This document shows positions 1-8,700 of a stretch of 34,867 nt of DNA, one piece after another. The notes beneath the pieces are model-generated. The model searched no databases. It was not told the DNA's origin and saw only the letters and a list, made by a program, of their open reading frames with translations. Each line of letters begins with the position of its first letter. The first letter of the stretch is position 1. The stretch is taken from positions 1-34,867 of the forward strand of contig CAAGNU010000249.1 of assembly GCA_900771365.1 (NCBI GenBank), written 5' to 3'. The stretch is from Bacteroidales bacterium (GTDB lineage: Bacteria > Bacteroidota > Bacteroidia > Bacteroidales > P3). A program made the position numbers and the translations under genes.

Positions 1-187
1 CCCAAATGTTTTTCTATAGGGAATTATTTTATCGAAACATACCCCCAGCCCCTTTCCGAAAGGGGAGGCTGACGCATCACATATCTTCCATTTATTAGTG
101 GTGATTGCGGATAATCATAAAGGAAATAAATTAGCATATAGGGCAATAATAACATACTATTTTCGTTATCATGAAAAAAGATTAGCC

Positions 188-487
188 ATGGAACCTTCGA
201 TGTTAGAAACAATTCGTGCATTCTTTGCTTCGCAGCCAGTTGTTAAGGCGTGGCTGTTTGGTTCCTATTCGCGTGGGGAGCAGACAGAAGAAAGTGATAT
301 CGACATCTTGGTCGATTTCGACAGGGAGCATGCCACGATTGGACTATTCGAATATGTGAGAATGATTAATAAGTTGAAGGCCCTTACAGGAAAGGAGATA
401 GACCTTGTGGAAAATGGGTCGTTGCTTCCTTTTGCTGACGAGACAGCCCAAAGAGATAAACTATTGATTTATGAGAGAGGCTGTTAG
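188..487 (+). CDS. MntA-like minimal nucleotidyltransferase (antitoxin of a decayed MntA/HepT pair)
   Basis: This 99-residue protein has the minimal nucleotidyltransferase signature: GSYSRG at residues 25-30, followed by SDIDI with metal-binding Asp37 and Asp39. In MntA/HepT toxin-antitoxin systems such proteins AMPylate and silence the HepT ribonuclease; that role is family knowledge. I chose the ATG at 188 because an upstream GTG at 98 would add 30 residues unlike the family, while this start gives the usual length of about 100 residues. Its last 17 bases overlap a start codon at 471 that opens a HepT-like frame, the normal gene arrangement, but that partner is truncated. The antitoxin may be an orphan. 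Confidence 0.82.
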   Translation: MEPSMLETIRAFFASQPVVKAWLFGSYSRGEQTEESDIDILVDFDREHATIGLFEYVRMINKLKALTGKEIDLVENGSLLPFADETAQRDKLLIYERGC

Positions 488-545
488 AGATAGAGGACGT
501 ATTGAGCACATAGTCCAAGCTATTGATAACGTTGCAAAATTTTAA
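471..545 (+). pseudogene. HepT-like toxin, truncated to its first 24 residues
   Basis: The ATG at 471 overlaps the end of the nucleotidyltransferase gene and opens a frame whose residues (MREAVRDRGRIEHIV...) match the usual start of HepT/DUF86 proteins. A TAA at 543-545 ends it after 24 residues, against roughly 110 in a full HepT. The catalytic R-x4-H-x-Y motif is missing. The sequence right after the break (about 543-575) resembles the short palindromic intergenic repeats seen elsewhere in the window, so an insertion or recombination at such a repeat may have removed the rest (inference). An intact homologous pair lies at 17349-17982. Confidence 0.72.
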
Positions 546-585
546 TTGAGAATGGATAATTGGGGCGGAAGCCGTGAGAGTTAGT

Positions 586-639
586 GATAAATAAATGAGT
601 AGAGACGTGGCGCACCGCGTCTCTACTCATTTATTTATC
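586..639. terminator. Perfect 22-bp inverted repeat, bidirectional terminator
   Basis: Bases 586-607 and 618-639 are exact reverse complements (22 bp) with a 10-base loop. The arms end in A/T-rich sequence on both sides, so the structure can stop transcripts from the truncated hepT side and from purD, whose stop codon is 15 bases away. Confidence 0.8.
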
Positions 640-653
640 CTACTATGCTCTCT

Positions 654-1964
654 TTAGATGAGCAGTTTCAGGAGGTCTTGGCCGATGTCGCGGCGGAAAT
701 AGACGCCGTCCCATTTGATTTTCTCAAGTTCTTGGTACGACTTGAGGATGGCGGCGGGCATGTTGTCGGCCAGCGAGGTGACGCAGAGCACGCGGCCGCC
801 GTTTGTGACCACATGGCCGCCAGGCAGCATCTTGGTGCCAGCGTGGAAGACCATGCTGTTGTGCACGCTGTCGATACCGCTGATTTCCATGCCTTTTTCA
901 TAATGTTCGGGATAGCCCTTGGCCACGAGCATCACGCAGGCTGCCGTGCGGGGGTCTATGTCGAGGTTGATTTGCTGGAGGTTGCCCTTGTTGACGTGGC
1001 AGAAGAGCTCCACCATGTCGGTCTTGATGCGGGGGAAGACGCTCTCGGTCTCGGGGTCGCCCATGCGGACGTTGTATTCGATAACGTAGGGGTCGAGTTC
1101 ACCGTTCTCAGGATTGGTGACAGCCATGAGGCCCACGAAGATGAATCCTTTGTAGGAGATGTTCTCTTCGCGAAGTCCTTTGACGGTGGGGGAGACGATG
1201 CGCTCGTCAACCTTCTGCATGAACTGCTTGTCGGCAAAGTTCACAGGGCTGATGGAGCCCATGCCGCCGGTGTTGAGGCCGGTGTCGTGCTCGCCGATGC
1301 GCTTGTAGTCCTTGGCTGTGGGGAGGATATGGTAGTGCTTGCCGTCGGTGAGGACGAAGACGCTGAGCTCTATGCCATTGAGGTACTGTTCGATGACCAC
1401 CTTGGAGGAGGCTGTGCCGAACTTGCCGCCGAGCATGTTGGTGAGTTCTTCTTCGGCCTCTTTAAGGTTGTCTATGATGAGCACGCCCTTGCCGGCAGCG
1501 AGGCCGTCGGCTTTGAGCACATAGGGTGCCTGAAGGGTGCGGAGGAAGGCTTTGCCCTCTTCGAGCGTTTGGGGAGTGAAGGAGCGGTAGGCTGCTGTAG
1601 GGATGTTGTGGCGCGACATGAAGGCTTTGGCGTAGTCCTTGCTGCCTTCGAGCTGGGCGCCCTCTTTGCTGGGTCCGATTACGATGAGGTTGCGGTAGCC
1701 TGGGGTGTTTTTGAAATAGTCGGTGATGCCTTCCACGAGGGGGGCTTCGGGACCCACGACGAGCATATCGATGTTGTGCTGTTTCACAAAAGTGCCGACG
1801 GCTTCAAAGTCGGTGGGGTTGAGATCGACATTAGAGCTGTTGGCCAGCGTGGCTGTGCCAGCGTTGCCGGGAGCGACAAAGAGGTGGGAGCAGCGTTCGC
1901 TTGCTGCAATGTTGCAGGCCATGGCGTGTTCGCGGCCGCCCGATCCGAGGAGAAGAATATTCAT
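654..1964 (-). CDS. purD: Phosphoribosylamine-glycine ligase (GAR synthetase)
   Basis: The 436-residue cytosolic enzyme joins glycine to 5-phosphoribosylamine using ATP, the second step of de novo purine synthesis. The N-terminus MNILLLGSGGREHA is the hallmark of PurD. The ATP-grasp body follows, with KADGLAAGKGV near residue 140, NTGGMGSISP near 230 and the metal-site region YNVRMGDPETE near 295. I chose the ATG at 1964 because the frame extends upstream only to a TTG and the PurD motif starts exactly there. A TATCTTTG promoter box lies 25 bases upstream. It appears to be a single-gene unit closed by the 586-639 stem-loop. Confidence 0.96.
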   Translation of the reverse strand: MNILLLGSGGREHAMACNIAASERCSHLFVAPGNAGTATLANSSNVDLNPTDFEAVGTFVKQHNIDMLVVGPEAPLVEGITDYFKNTPGYRNLIVIGPSKEGAQLEGSKDYAKAFMSRHNIPTAAYRSFTPQTLEEGKAFLRTLQAPYVLKADGLAAGKGVLIIDNLKEAEEELTNMLGGKFGTASSKVVIEQYLNGIELSVFVLTDGKHYHILPTAKDYKRIGEHDTGLNTGGMGSISPVNFADKQFMQKVDERIVSPTVKGLREENISYKGFIFVGLMAVTNPENGELDPYVIEYNVRMGDPETESVFPRIKTDMVELFCHVNKGNLQQINLDIDPRTAACVMLVAKGYPEHYEKGMEISGIDSVHNSMVFHAGTKMLPGGHVVTNGGRVLCVTSLADNMPAAILKSYQELEKIKWDGVYFRRDIGQDLLKLLI

Positions 1965-1988
1965 CTTACTTGTGTTATTTTGATGCTG

Positions 1989-1996
1989 CAAAGATA
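1989..1996 (-). promoter_or_regulatory. Bacteroidetes -7 box for purD
   Basis: On the minus strand this reads TATCTTTG, a match to the TAnnTTTG consensus. A TTTA at the expected -33 distance (2016-2019) is a 3 of 4 match to TTTG. The leader to the purD ATG is short. Confidence 0.65.
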
Positions 1997-2105
1997 CGAA
2001 AAAAAACTGATACGATAAATTTTTTTTCAGCAGTGGATTCGGTGCAGTTGGTATATATGTGTGTTATATAGATAGATGTGGACTGTGAATAATACATAAA
2101 TTGAT

Positions 2106-2180
2106 GAATGAAGAATAAAAAAATAAAAAGTGAGGGCGGCAGCCGTCGTGCGGCAGCTCACTTTTTATTTTTTATTCATT
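2106..2180 (-). terminator. Stem-loop terminator after the GH28 gene
   Basis: AAAAAGTGAG at 2125-2134 pairs with CTCACTTTTT at 2157-2166, and the pairing continues into A/T-rich flanks, giving a long imperfect stem around a GC-rich loop. It lies 11 bases past the GH28 stop. On the minus strand the descending arm is followed by a U-rich stretch. Confidence 0.7.
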
Positions 2181-2190
2181 AATTCATCTA

Positions 2191-4209
2191 TTATTTCATC
2201 ATCATCCAAAACTTGGCTGCCTCGTCGCGGAGCTGGATGGCGACGTTGATTTCTATGGCTTGCGAATTTTTGAGTGCTGCGGTGGCGTGCTGCTCTATGC
2301 GGCCGAGGCCGTAGATGCGGGTGCTGCGGCTGTCGCCGAGGAGGAAGTAGCGGCTGCCGGTGCTGTCGGCGGGGTAGTCGTAGAGGTTGTCGGAACCCAC
2401 GAGGATGGCGCCTTCGTTGAGGCGGATGTTCACGCCTGAGCGCATCTGGAGCTGGCCTGTGCGGTAGCGTCCCACCTCGAACACCAGGGTGCCGCCGCCG
2501 TGCTGGGCTATATGGTCGAGGGCGTGCTGGATAGAGCTGGTGTTGTCGGTGGTGCCGTTGCTCTTGCAGCCGAAGAGCGAGGCGCGGTAGGTGGTGCCTT
2601 CGTCAAAGGGGTAGGTAACGGGAGCCACGTCGGCTGCTGCGGTCTCGGCATCGGAGAGGCTTTCGAGCATCCGTATGTCGCTATTGGTGAGAGAGATGCC
2701 CTGCGTGTTGTTTGCCACCAGCTGCACCTTCTTCTTCCGTGCCGAGGGCTGGTCGATGATGACGTTGTCGAGGGTGAGGCCGTTCACATCGTCGCTTACG
2801 ATGGCGGGGCGGTAGTCCTCGTCCTGCACGCGCAGCGTGACGTTGCGCAGGGTGATGTTGTCGGCGTGGCGCAGATAGAGGCCCCAGGCGGGCAGCTCTT
2901 TGAACATCGAAAATTCGGGATACTGCGTGGGCCGCTCGGCAATCTTTGCAAGGGCCGCCGGCGTGGTGCCGCAATAGGCGTAGGCGCTGTCGGCACGGCC
3001 GGGGTAGACCAGCTCGACATTCTCAAGGAGGATGTTCTGTATGCGGAGGCCGGGGGTGCCGACGATGCTGGAGGGGGAGATGTTGCGGGGCTGGTCCTCC
3101 ACGGGGCCCTCGTAGCTGTAGCCTGCGTCGGGCTTGTCGAAAGGCACCTCGGCATACATGTTGCGGATGGTGATGTTGCGCAGGGCGGGTGCCACCTCGG
3201 CTGTGCGGCGGGGCGAGAAGCGGAGGAAGATGGGGTTGCCCGTGTGGAGGCTGCGGAGGCCGTCAATCTCGATGTCCTCTATCAGGCTGCCATCCACGCT
3301 GGCTATGGTGATGGCGCTGCGGTAGGTGTCCTTCACCGTCATGTTCTTGATGCGGAAGTTGCGGAAGATGCCGCGCGTCACGGTGCCGAACTTGATGCCG
3401 TTGGCGCTGCTGCGGGCCACGCAGTTCTCCACGAGGATGTTCTCGCTCACGCCGTCCGTGTGGTGGCTCTTGAAGCAGTAGGCATCGTCGGAAGCATCTA
3501 TGTCGCAGTTCCTCACAACCACCTCTTGGCAGTCCACCACGTCCAGTCCGTCGTTGTTCCAGTAGCATTTCGCATCCACCTTGATGCCCTCGATGGTGAG
3601 GTTGCGGCACAGCTCATAGTGCTGGCACCAGTTGGCGGGGTCCTTGAGGGTGATGCCTGAGATGAGGATGTTCTCGCATTCGCGGAAATGGACATTCTCG
3701 GGGCGGTTGCTCTCGTTGGGGCGGTCGTACTTGAGCGGGTCGTTGAGCAGGCCGAGGTGGACGAGCTGCACGGAGCGGTTGGCCAGTTCGAAGCCCTGTC
3801 CGTCGATGGTGCCCTCTCCCGTGATGGCGATATCGTGCTGTCCCACGGCAAAGACGAAGGCCATCAGGCGGCAGTAGGGGTCTTTCACATAGTCGAAAGG
3901 ATTGGTGGAGCCGAGGAGCACGGCGTCCTGCGCGAGCACGAGCTCCACGCCGCTCTTCATGTAGAGGGTGCCGCTCACAAAGCGTCCCGCCGGCACCACC
4001 ACGGTCTGCCTCATGCCGCTGCGCGAGTAGCGTGCCGAGGCCGAGTCGATGGCGGCCTGGATGCGGCGCGTGTTCAACGTCACGCCGTCGCCCACGGCGC
4101 CAAAGTCGGTGATGACCAGGTTGGACCTGGAGCCGGTGATGTGGGTGTCCTGCGCCGCCGCCGTGGCCACGCCCATCACCAAAAGCAAAAAGATACAAAA
4201 CTGTTTCAT
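2191..4209 (-). CDS. Exported GH28-type pectin-lyase-fold glycosidase with a second partial fold copy
   Basis: The 672-residue protein has a signal peptide (residues 1-19, ending ATAAAQ) and a right-handed beta-helix of the polygalacturonase/rhamnogalacturonase family, which cleaves galacturonic-acid-containing pectins (family knowledge). The entry segment with DFGAVGDGVTLNT is at residues 35-47. The active-site region holds NNDGLD (218-223) and SDDAYCFKS (240-248). The usual GHG motif is replaced by ANG near 269-271, so the histidine is absent and activity or specificity may differ. Residues about 541-641 repeat the N-terminal entry segment (G-x-NGTTDNT, GGGTLVF, MRSGVNIRL, ILVGSDNLYDY aligning with residues 38-107). 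A terminator follows, and the start is divergent from a tandem repeat array. Confidence 0.85.
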   Translation of the reverse strand: MKQFCIFLLLVMGVATAAAQDTHITGSRSNLVITDFGAVGDGVTLNTRRIQAAIDSASARYSRSGMRQTVVVPAGRFVSGTLYMKSGVELVLAQDAVLLGSTNPFDYVKDPYCRLMAFVFAVGQHDIAITGEGTIDGQGFELANRSVQLVHLGLLNDPLKYDRPNESNRPENVHFRECENILISGITLKDPANWCQHYELCRNLTIEGIKVDAKCYWNNDGLDVVDCQEVVVRNCDIDASDDAYCFKSHHTDGVSENILVENCVARSSANGIKFGTVTRGIFRNFRIKNMTVKDTYRSAITIASVDGSLIEDIEIDGLRSLHTGNPIFLRFSPRRTAEVAPALRNITIRNMYAEVPFDKPDAGYSYEGPVEDQPRNISPSSIVGTPGLRIQNILLENVELVYPGRADSAYAYCGTTPAALAKIAERPTQYPEFSMFKELPAWGLYLRHADNITLRNVTLRVQDEDYRPAIVSDDVNGLTLDNVIIDQPSARKKKVQLVANNTQGISLTNSDIRMLESLSDAETAAADVAPVTYPFDEGTTYRASLFGCKSNGTTDNTSSIQHALDHIAQHGGGTLVFEVGRYRTGQLQMRSGVNIRLNEGAILVGSDNLYDYPADSTGSRYFLLGDSRSTRIYGLGRIEQHATAALKNSQAIEINVAIQLRDEAAKFWMMMK

Positions 4210-4280
4210 GCGGTGCGTATTAAATCACGATGTCCTATTAACGTGAAAATATCATATATATTGTATAAGCACCCTCAAGC

Positions 4281-4745
4281 ACATCAGCGAGGGCCTTGAC
4301 CCCTTCCGCCAGCACCCCGCATCAGTGCAAGGCGGCCATGCAGCGGTGCAACACGAGTCAGCATCATCGCAAGGTCGCGATGCAGCCGTGCAGTGTGATT
4401 TCGCATCATCGCAAAGAGGCGTTGCACCCCGTGCAATGCTCCCCGCATCAATTCGAGGTGGCGTTGCAATCGTGCAATGAGCCCCGCATCATTGCAAGGT
4501 GGCGTTGCAGTCGTGTAAATAGACCCCGCATCAATGCGAGGTGGCAAAGCAGCCAAGAAATTCGCTCCGCATCAATGCGAGGTCAATTTGCAGCCATGTA
4601 ATCCGCTCCGCATCATTGCGAGGTTCATTTGCAGCCATGTAATGCCCTCCGCATTGATGCGGGGTTCATTTGCAGTCATGTATTGCTCTCCGCATTGATG
4701 CGGGGTTCATTTACAGCCGTGTAATGCCCTCCGCATTGATGCGGG
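4281..4745. repeat. Tandem array of about 12 units with a 41-42 base period
   Basis: Units begin GCATC or GCATT at 4319, 4361, 4403, 4445, 4486, 4528, 4569, 4610, 4651, 4692 and 4733, with a degenerate one at 4281. Spacing is 42 bases in the first units and mostly 41 later. Later units are close to each other and contain a short palindrome (CCGCATTGATGCGG), then TTGCAGCCATGTAAT. Short cysteine-containing 14-residue repeat peptides can be read in one frame of the first units, but the change to 41 bases breaks any frame. There is no convincing gene. The array fills the gap between the divergent GH28 and lipoprotein genes. Confidence 0.85.
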
Positions 4746-4770
4746 GGACTCACTCCTTTTTTGTTAAATG

Positions 4771-4801
4771 TTTGGTATATGGGATTTTTTTGTTATCTTT
4801 G
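4771..4801 (+). promoter_or_regulatory. Promoter of the lipoprotein gene at 4866
   Basis: TTTG at 4771-4774, a 19-base spacer, then TATCTTTG at 4794-4801: an exact Bacteroidetes -33/-7 promoter. It leaves a leader of about 55-60 bases before the ATG at 4866 and starts just after the tandem array ends. Confidence 0.85.
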
Positions 4802-4865
4802 CAGTTGCTAAGGGATTGGCTAATCCTTGTTAATTTATCTATAGACAATTAAATATTATACTATT

Positions 4866-5594
4866 ATGAAGAAGTTAATGTTTTTTGCTATGGTTGCATC
4901 GCTGCTGTTTTTTGCGGGATGCGAGAGAGAAACGGATAACCCTGACAATCCAGTTACTCCACTTTCGGGCAATGGACTATTCACGGTGTCGGAAGATGGG
5001 TATCAGGTGCGGTTTGCTAAGGGCAATCTGGTGTATGACAGCATCAATGGCTATCGTTTTGCCGCGCACCAGTATGACTACGGCGGACTTTTCGGCTGGG
5101 GGACGGGAAGCAACCCGACGCTCACCTCTAGCTTTGTTGCGGACTACCCCTCGTTTGACGACTGGGGGAACCATATTGCTGGCGGCTGGCGCACGCTGTC
5201 GCACGAAGAGTGGGAATTTTTGTTATTTAGCAGAGCCTATGCTGGCGATAGAAGAGGTGCTGCCACAGTGTGCGGGGTGCATGGCATGGTGCTGCTGCCG
5301 GACAGCTGGAGCGGCGGCACGTTCCACGCTGGCTTTAATAGATGGAGCACGAATGTGTATGACGCATCCTCGTGGGCGGATATGGAGGCTGCTGGTGCTG
5401 TGTTCTTGCCTGCCGCGGGCGGCCGCTACGGCACGGAGTTGCGCCTTGTTGGCGCGGTCGGCGACTATTGGTCGTCCACTCCGGCCAACGAGTACTACGC
5501 GTACGGCATGTACTTCGACGACGACGACGTGGGCTACAACGGCAACGACTATCGGTACATCGGGCGTTCTGTTCGGCTTGTTCAGGATTATTAA
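4866..5594 (+). CDS. Lipoprotein with C-terminal FISUMP/C-type-lectin-like domain
   Basis: The 242-residue protein has a lipoprotein signal (FFAGC, lipidated Cys19) followed by an acidic tail (ERETDNPDN), a pattern associated with surface export in Bacteroidetes. Residues about 35-242 resemble the Fibrobacter succinogenes major paralogous/FGE-like lectin fold: GWRTLSHEEWEFLL (about 103-116), LLPDSW, FLPAAGGR, GDYWSSTP (about 200-207) and the terminal GRSVRLVQDY. This fold is common in Bacteroidales surface proteins and in targets of diversity-generating retroelements; no reverse transcriptase lies in the window. Function is unknown; a binding role is an inference. It has its own promoter and terminator. 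Confidence 0.8.
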   Translation: MKKLMFFAMVASLLFFAGCERETDNPDNPVTPLSGNGLFTVSEDGYQVRFAKGNLVYDSINGYRFAAHQYDYGGLFGWGTGSNPTLTSSFVADYPSFDDWGNHIAGGWRTLSHEEWEFLLFSRAYAGDRRGAATVCGVHGMVLLPDSWSGGTFHAGFNRWSTNVYDASSWADMEAAGAVFLPAAGGRYGTELRLVGAVGDYWSSTPANEYYAYGMYFDDDDVGYNGNDYRYIGRSVRLVQDY

Positions 5595-5656
5595 AATATT
5601 AAATCATTGTCGGGCACTCCCGAAGGGTTGCCCGACATAAGATTAATAGAACCCCA

Positions 5657-5687
5657 GGGCTTGGATGTGAATCCGAGCCCTTTTTTT
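5657..5687 (+). terminator. Rho-independent terminator of the lipoprotein gene
   Basis: GGGCTTGGAT (5657-5666) pairs with ATCCGAGCCC (5671-5680) across a 4-base loop, followed by seven T. A second stem (GTCGGGCA 5609-5616 with TGCCCGAC 5629-5636) lies just upstream. Confidence 0.9.
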
Positions 5688-5703
5688 GGGGCTTCATCTG
5701 GAG

Positions 5704-5778
5704 AGATTTTCAGATGGAGGGATATTCAGATTATCGGATTTCTGAATATCTGAATATCTGAACGTCTGAATATCTTTT
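5704..5778. repeat. Palindromic repeat family A, intergenic copy
   Basis: About 74 bases of imperfect palindrome made of repeated CTGAATAT/ATATTCAG blocks. It differs by one base from the copy inside the GH106 gene at 6045-6122. It lies between the lipoprotein terminator and the GH106 stop codon, ending three bases from that stop. Confidence 0.85.
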
Positions 5779-5781
5779 CTT

Positions 5782-8700
5782 TCAGTAGAGCAGCACCTGG
5801 CCGCGGAGGCCGGAGGGGTAGGTGGGGATGTTGCGTTTGAGGACGAAGTGCTGGATGACTTTGTCGTCGGTGAGGGTGTGGACGTAGTTGTTGAGGAGGG
5901 TGGTGATTTTTATCTCTATGGTGTTGTCGCCCGCGCGGAGGTATTGGCTGGGGATGAGGCACTGTCGCTCGCCGTGCCAGATGGTGGCGCAGTGGCGGCC
6001 GTTGACGCTCACCTCGGCAATGTCGTCGGTGGTGAAGGTGATGTAAAGATTTTCAGATGGAGAGATATTCAGATTATCGGATTTCTGAATATCTGAATAT
6101 CTGAACGTCTGAATATCTTTTTCGAGGGTGACGGCGGTGGTGTAGGTGATGGTGCCGGCGAAGTCGCGGAAGTCTGTGCTGCGGAGGTCGCACAGCGTGT
6201 CGGTCACCACCACGGTGTCCCAGCCTTCGACGGCGTGGTGCAGGTGCATCTGCCAGTGTTCACTTGTGATCTGTGATCTGTGATCTGTGACCTGAGGGCG
6301 GTTGCCGCCAGTTTGTATTGTCAGTTCACTGTTCACAGACCACTGATCACTTCTATTTAATTTCCTTAAGCGGCGCTCGCGGCGGAGGAACTGGCGGTAG
6401 GCGTGAAGGTCCTCGTTGTTGAAGATGACGACTTTCATCTCGGATTGGGCGAACGAGAGGGAGAGGCGGCCCTCTTTGTCGATGTAGAGGGGTGACCGCT
6501 CGCCCGTGTTGCAGTCGTAGAGCCAGGCGGCGCGGTGGCGGTAGATGTGGCGGGGGAATGTGACGGTGTGTTGTTGCGGGCGGTCGATATGGGCGTTGAG
6601 GAAGAGGAAGAGGTGGTTTTCTGTGACCTGTGACCTGTGATCTGTGATCTGAGGGCGGGAGCTGGTTTTTGTGATCTGTGATCTGTGATCTGTGACCTGA
6701 GGGCGGTTGCCGCCAGTTTGTATTGTCAGTTCACTGTTCACTTTTTCACTGTTCACAGTCTCACAGTTCACTGACCACTGATCACTCTTGTAATGGCTTT
6801 GCAGGAGGAAGCGGTCGGGCTTGTCGATGCTGACGGCGTGGGGCAGCTGGTATTGCTGCTGCACTTGGGCGTACCATTCGAGGTAGTGGTTGCTGTCGGG
6901 CAGGGGGAGGAGCACGTCGGGCTTGTGGGGGCGGCGGAGGGTGATGCCGTCGGGCTGGGGGAGGAGGAGGACCCGGTAGGCTTTGCAGCCGCAGCGATAG
7001 GTGCCTCGGACGATGCGGGCAGTGTCGGCCATGGCGGCGGGGACGAGGTCGCAGTTGCCGCCGTTCTTGTGGATGGCTTCCCATAGCAGCTGTGTGGCCT
7101 CGTAGATGGAGCCTTTGGGGTAGTTAGGGAAGGGCTCGGTCTGCACGCCGCATTCGGCCCAGAGCTGGTCGGTGGGGGGGACGATGGCGATGTCGGTCTG
7201 CATGTCGGCGTTCTGCAAGAGGGCGCTCATGCGGGCGCGGTATTCGTTGAGGAGGTGGAAGTAGGGCCACCAGCTGTTCTTCTCGTTGAGGTAGCTGCCG
7301 TACTGCACCCAGCCGGGGAAGCCTGCCTCGCGGGGCGAGTAGTTGAAGCCGTGCCAGACGGAGTGGGTGATGCCCGTGATGGCGTTCATGTCGGAGCCCA
7401 GCTTGAGGAGCTCCAGCGGGGTGTTGAAGAGCATATAGGTGTTGGTCATCTCCTCGGCACTCACGAGGCGGTTGCCGGCGAGGTGGGCGGCAGAGGAGAC
7501 GTACTTGTTGATCATGGTGTAGGCGCGGCCACGGCGGTAGTCGTCGTCGGGCATCTCGTAGCCCACGCGGTGACGGAGGTAGTTGGTGGTCCAGCTCTCG
7601 CCTTCGGGGATGTCGTAGCCGAGGGAGCTTTCGAGGGGGAAGAAGCCGCGGCCATAGGCTTGGGCACGAGCTTTCACCCCTTGCTTGTGGCACCAGTCGA
7701 GGAAGGTCTGGGTGTAGCGTTCGTGCAGCAGCTCGGCCTTTGTCAGCTCGAAGTCGTGTCGCACCTCGTTGAGCCGCTGCTGGAAGTCGGGGCTCTTCTG
7801 GCTGCCGTACTCGTAGCTCTCCACGTCACCGAGGCGTCCCACCTTGAACATGGTGAAGGGGAGCCACGGCATGAGGTCGTAGCCGCGGCGTTTGAGGAAC
7901 TCTTCGGCGAAGTCGTCCGTCCAGTTGCAGCCTTCCAGCTCCATGCTATCGACGAAGTAGGCGCGGAGCCAGTTCTTCATGGGTCCCAGCTTTTTCTCCA
8001 ACGCTGTGGACATCTGGTCGAGGTAGCGTTGCACGGCGTTGGCCTTCATGTGGTCGAGGATAGAGCCCGCCGCCCCCGGGGCACCGTTGATGACGCAGGC
8101 GAAACTGCGCACACGGACAAGTGCGTAGAGGTATGTGGGTTGTGAATTGTGAATTGTGAATTGTGAATTGTGGCTGCCGCCGTCATTTGTCAATTCACTA
8201 TTCACTCCTTCACTATTCACTCTTATGGTGTCGCCTTGGGGGATTGGGAGGTCGATGATTTGGTCGAGGGAGGAGATGGTGTCAGGAGCCAGCTTAAGGC
8301 TGACGAGCTCGAAGGTCCGGTCGGGATTGGGGACGGTGACTTTGGGGTCTATAGCGCGGAAGATGGAGTCTTTGGTGATGTAAAGATATTCAGATTTTGA
8401 GATATTGGAGAGATTTTCAGATGGAGAGATATTCAGATTATCGGATTTCTGAATATCTGAATATCTGAACGTCTGAAAATCTTTTTGCGGCAGGGGGATG
8501 GCGTAGGTGAGCATCACCTGTGCGCGGTCCTCCATGGGGAGGGTCTCGGTGCCGAAAGGCCAGCCGGAGCCCACGAGGAGGTCGCAGCCCATGCCGAGGC
8601 TCTTGGCCTCGCGCAGCGCCACGCCGAGGGCTTCAATCCACTCGTCGCTGAGCCAGGTGAGGGAGGGGATGCTGAGGTCGTCGCAGCGTTTCGAGGGGAA

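Noticed and set aside
645..2018. Long plus-strand open frame of 457 codons
   Set aside because: It is antisense to purD, has a composition driven by purD codon positions, and shows no domain of its own.
4296..4601. A 101-codon cysteine-rich repeat protein across the first array
   Set aside because: The unit length switches between 42 and 41 bases, so the repeat cannot be maintained in a frame; no promoter or ribosome site was found.
4281..4745. CRISPR array
   Set aside because: The units are contiguous without unique spacers, and no cas genes are in the window.
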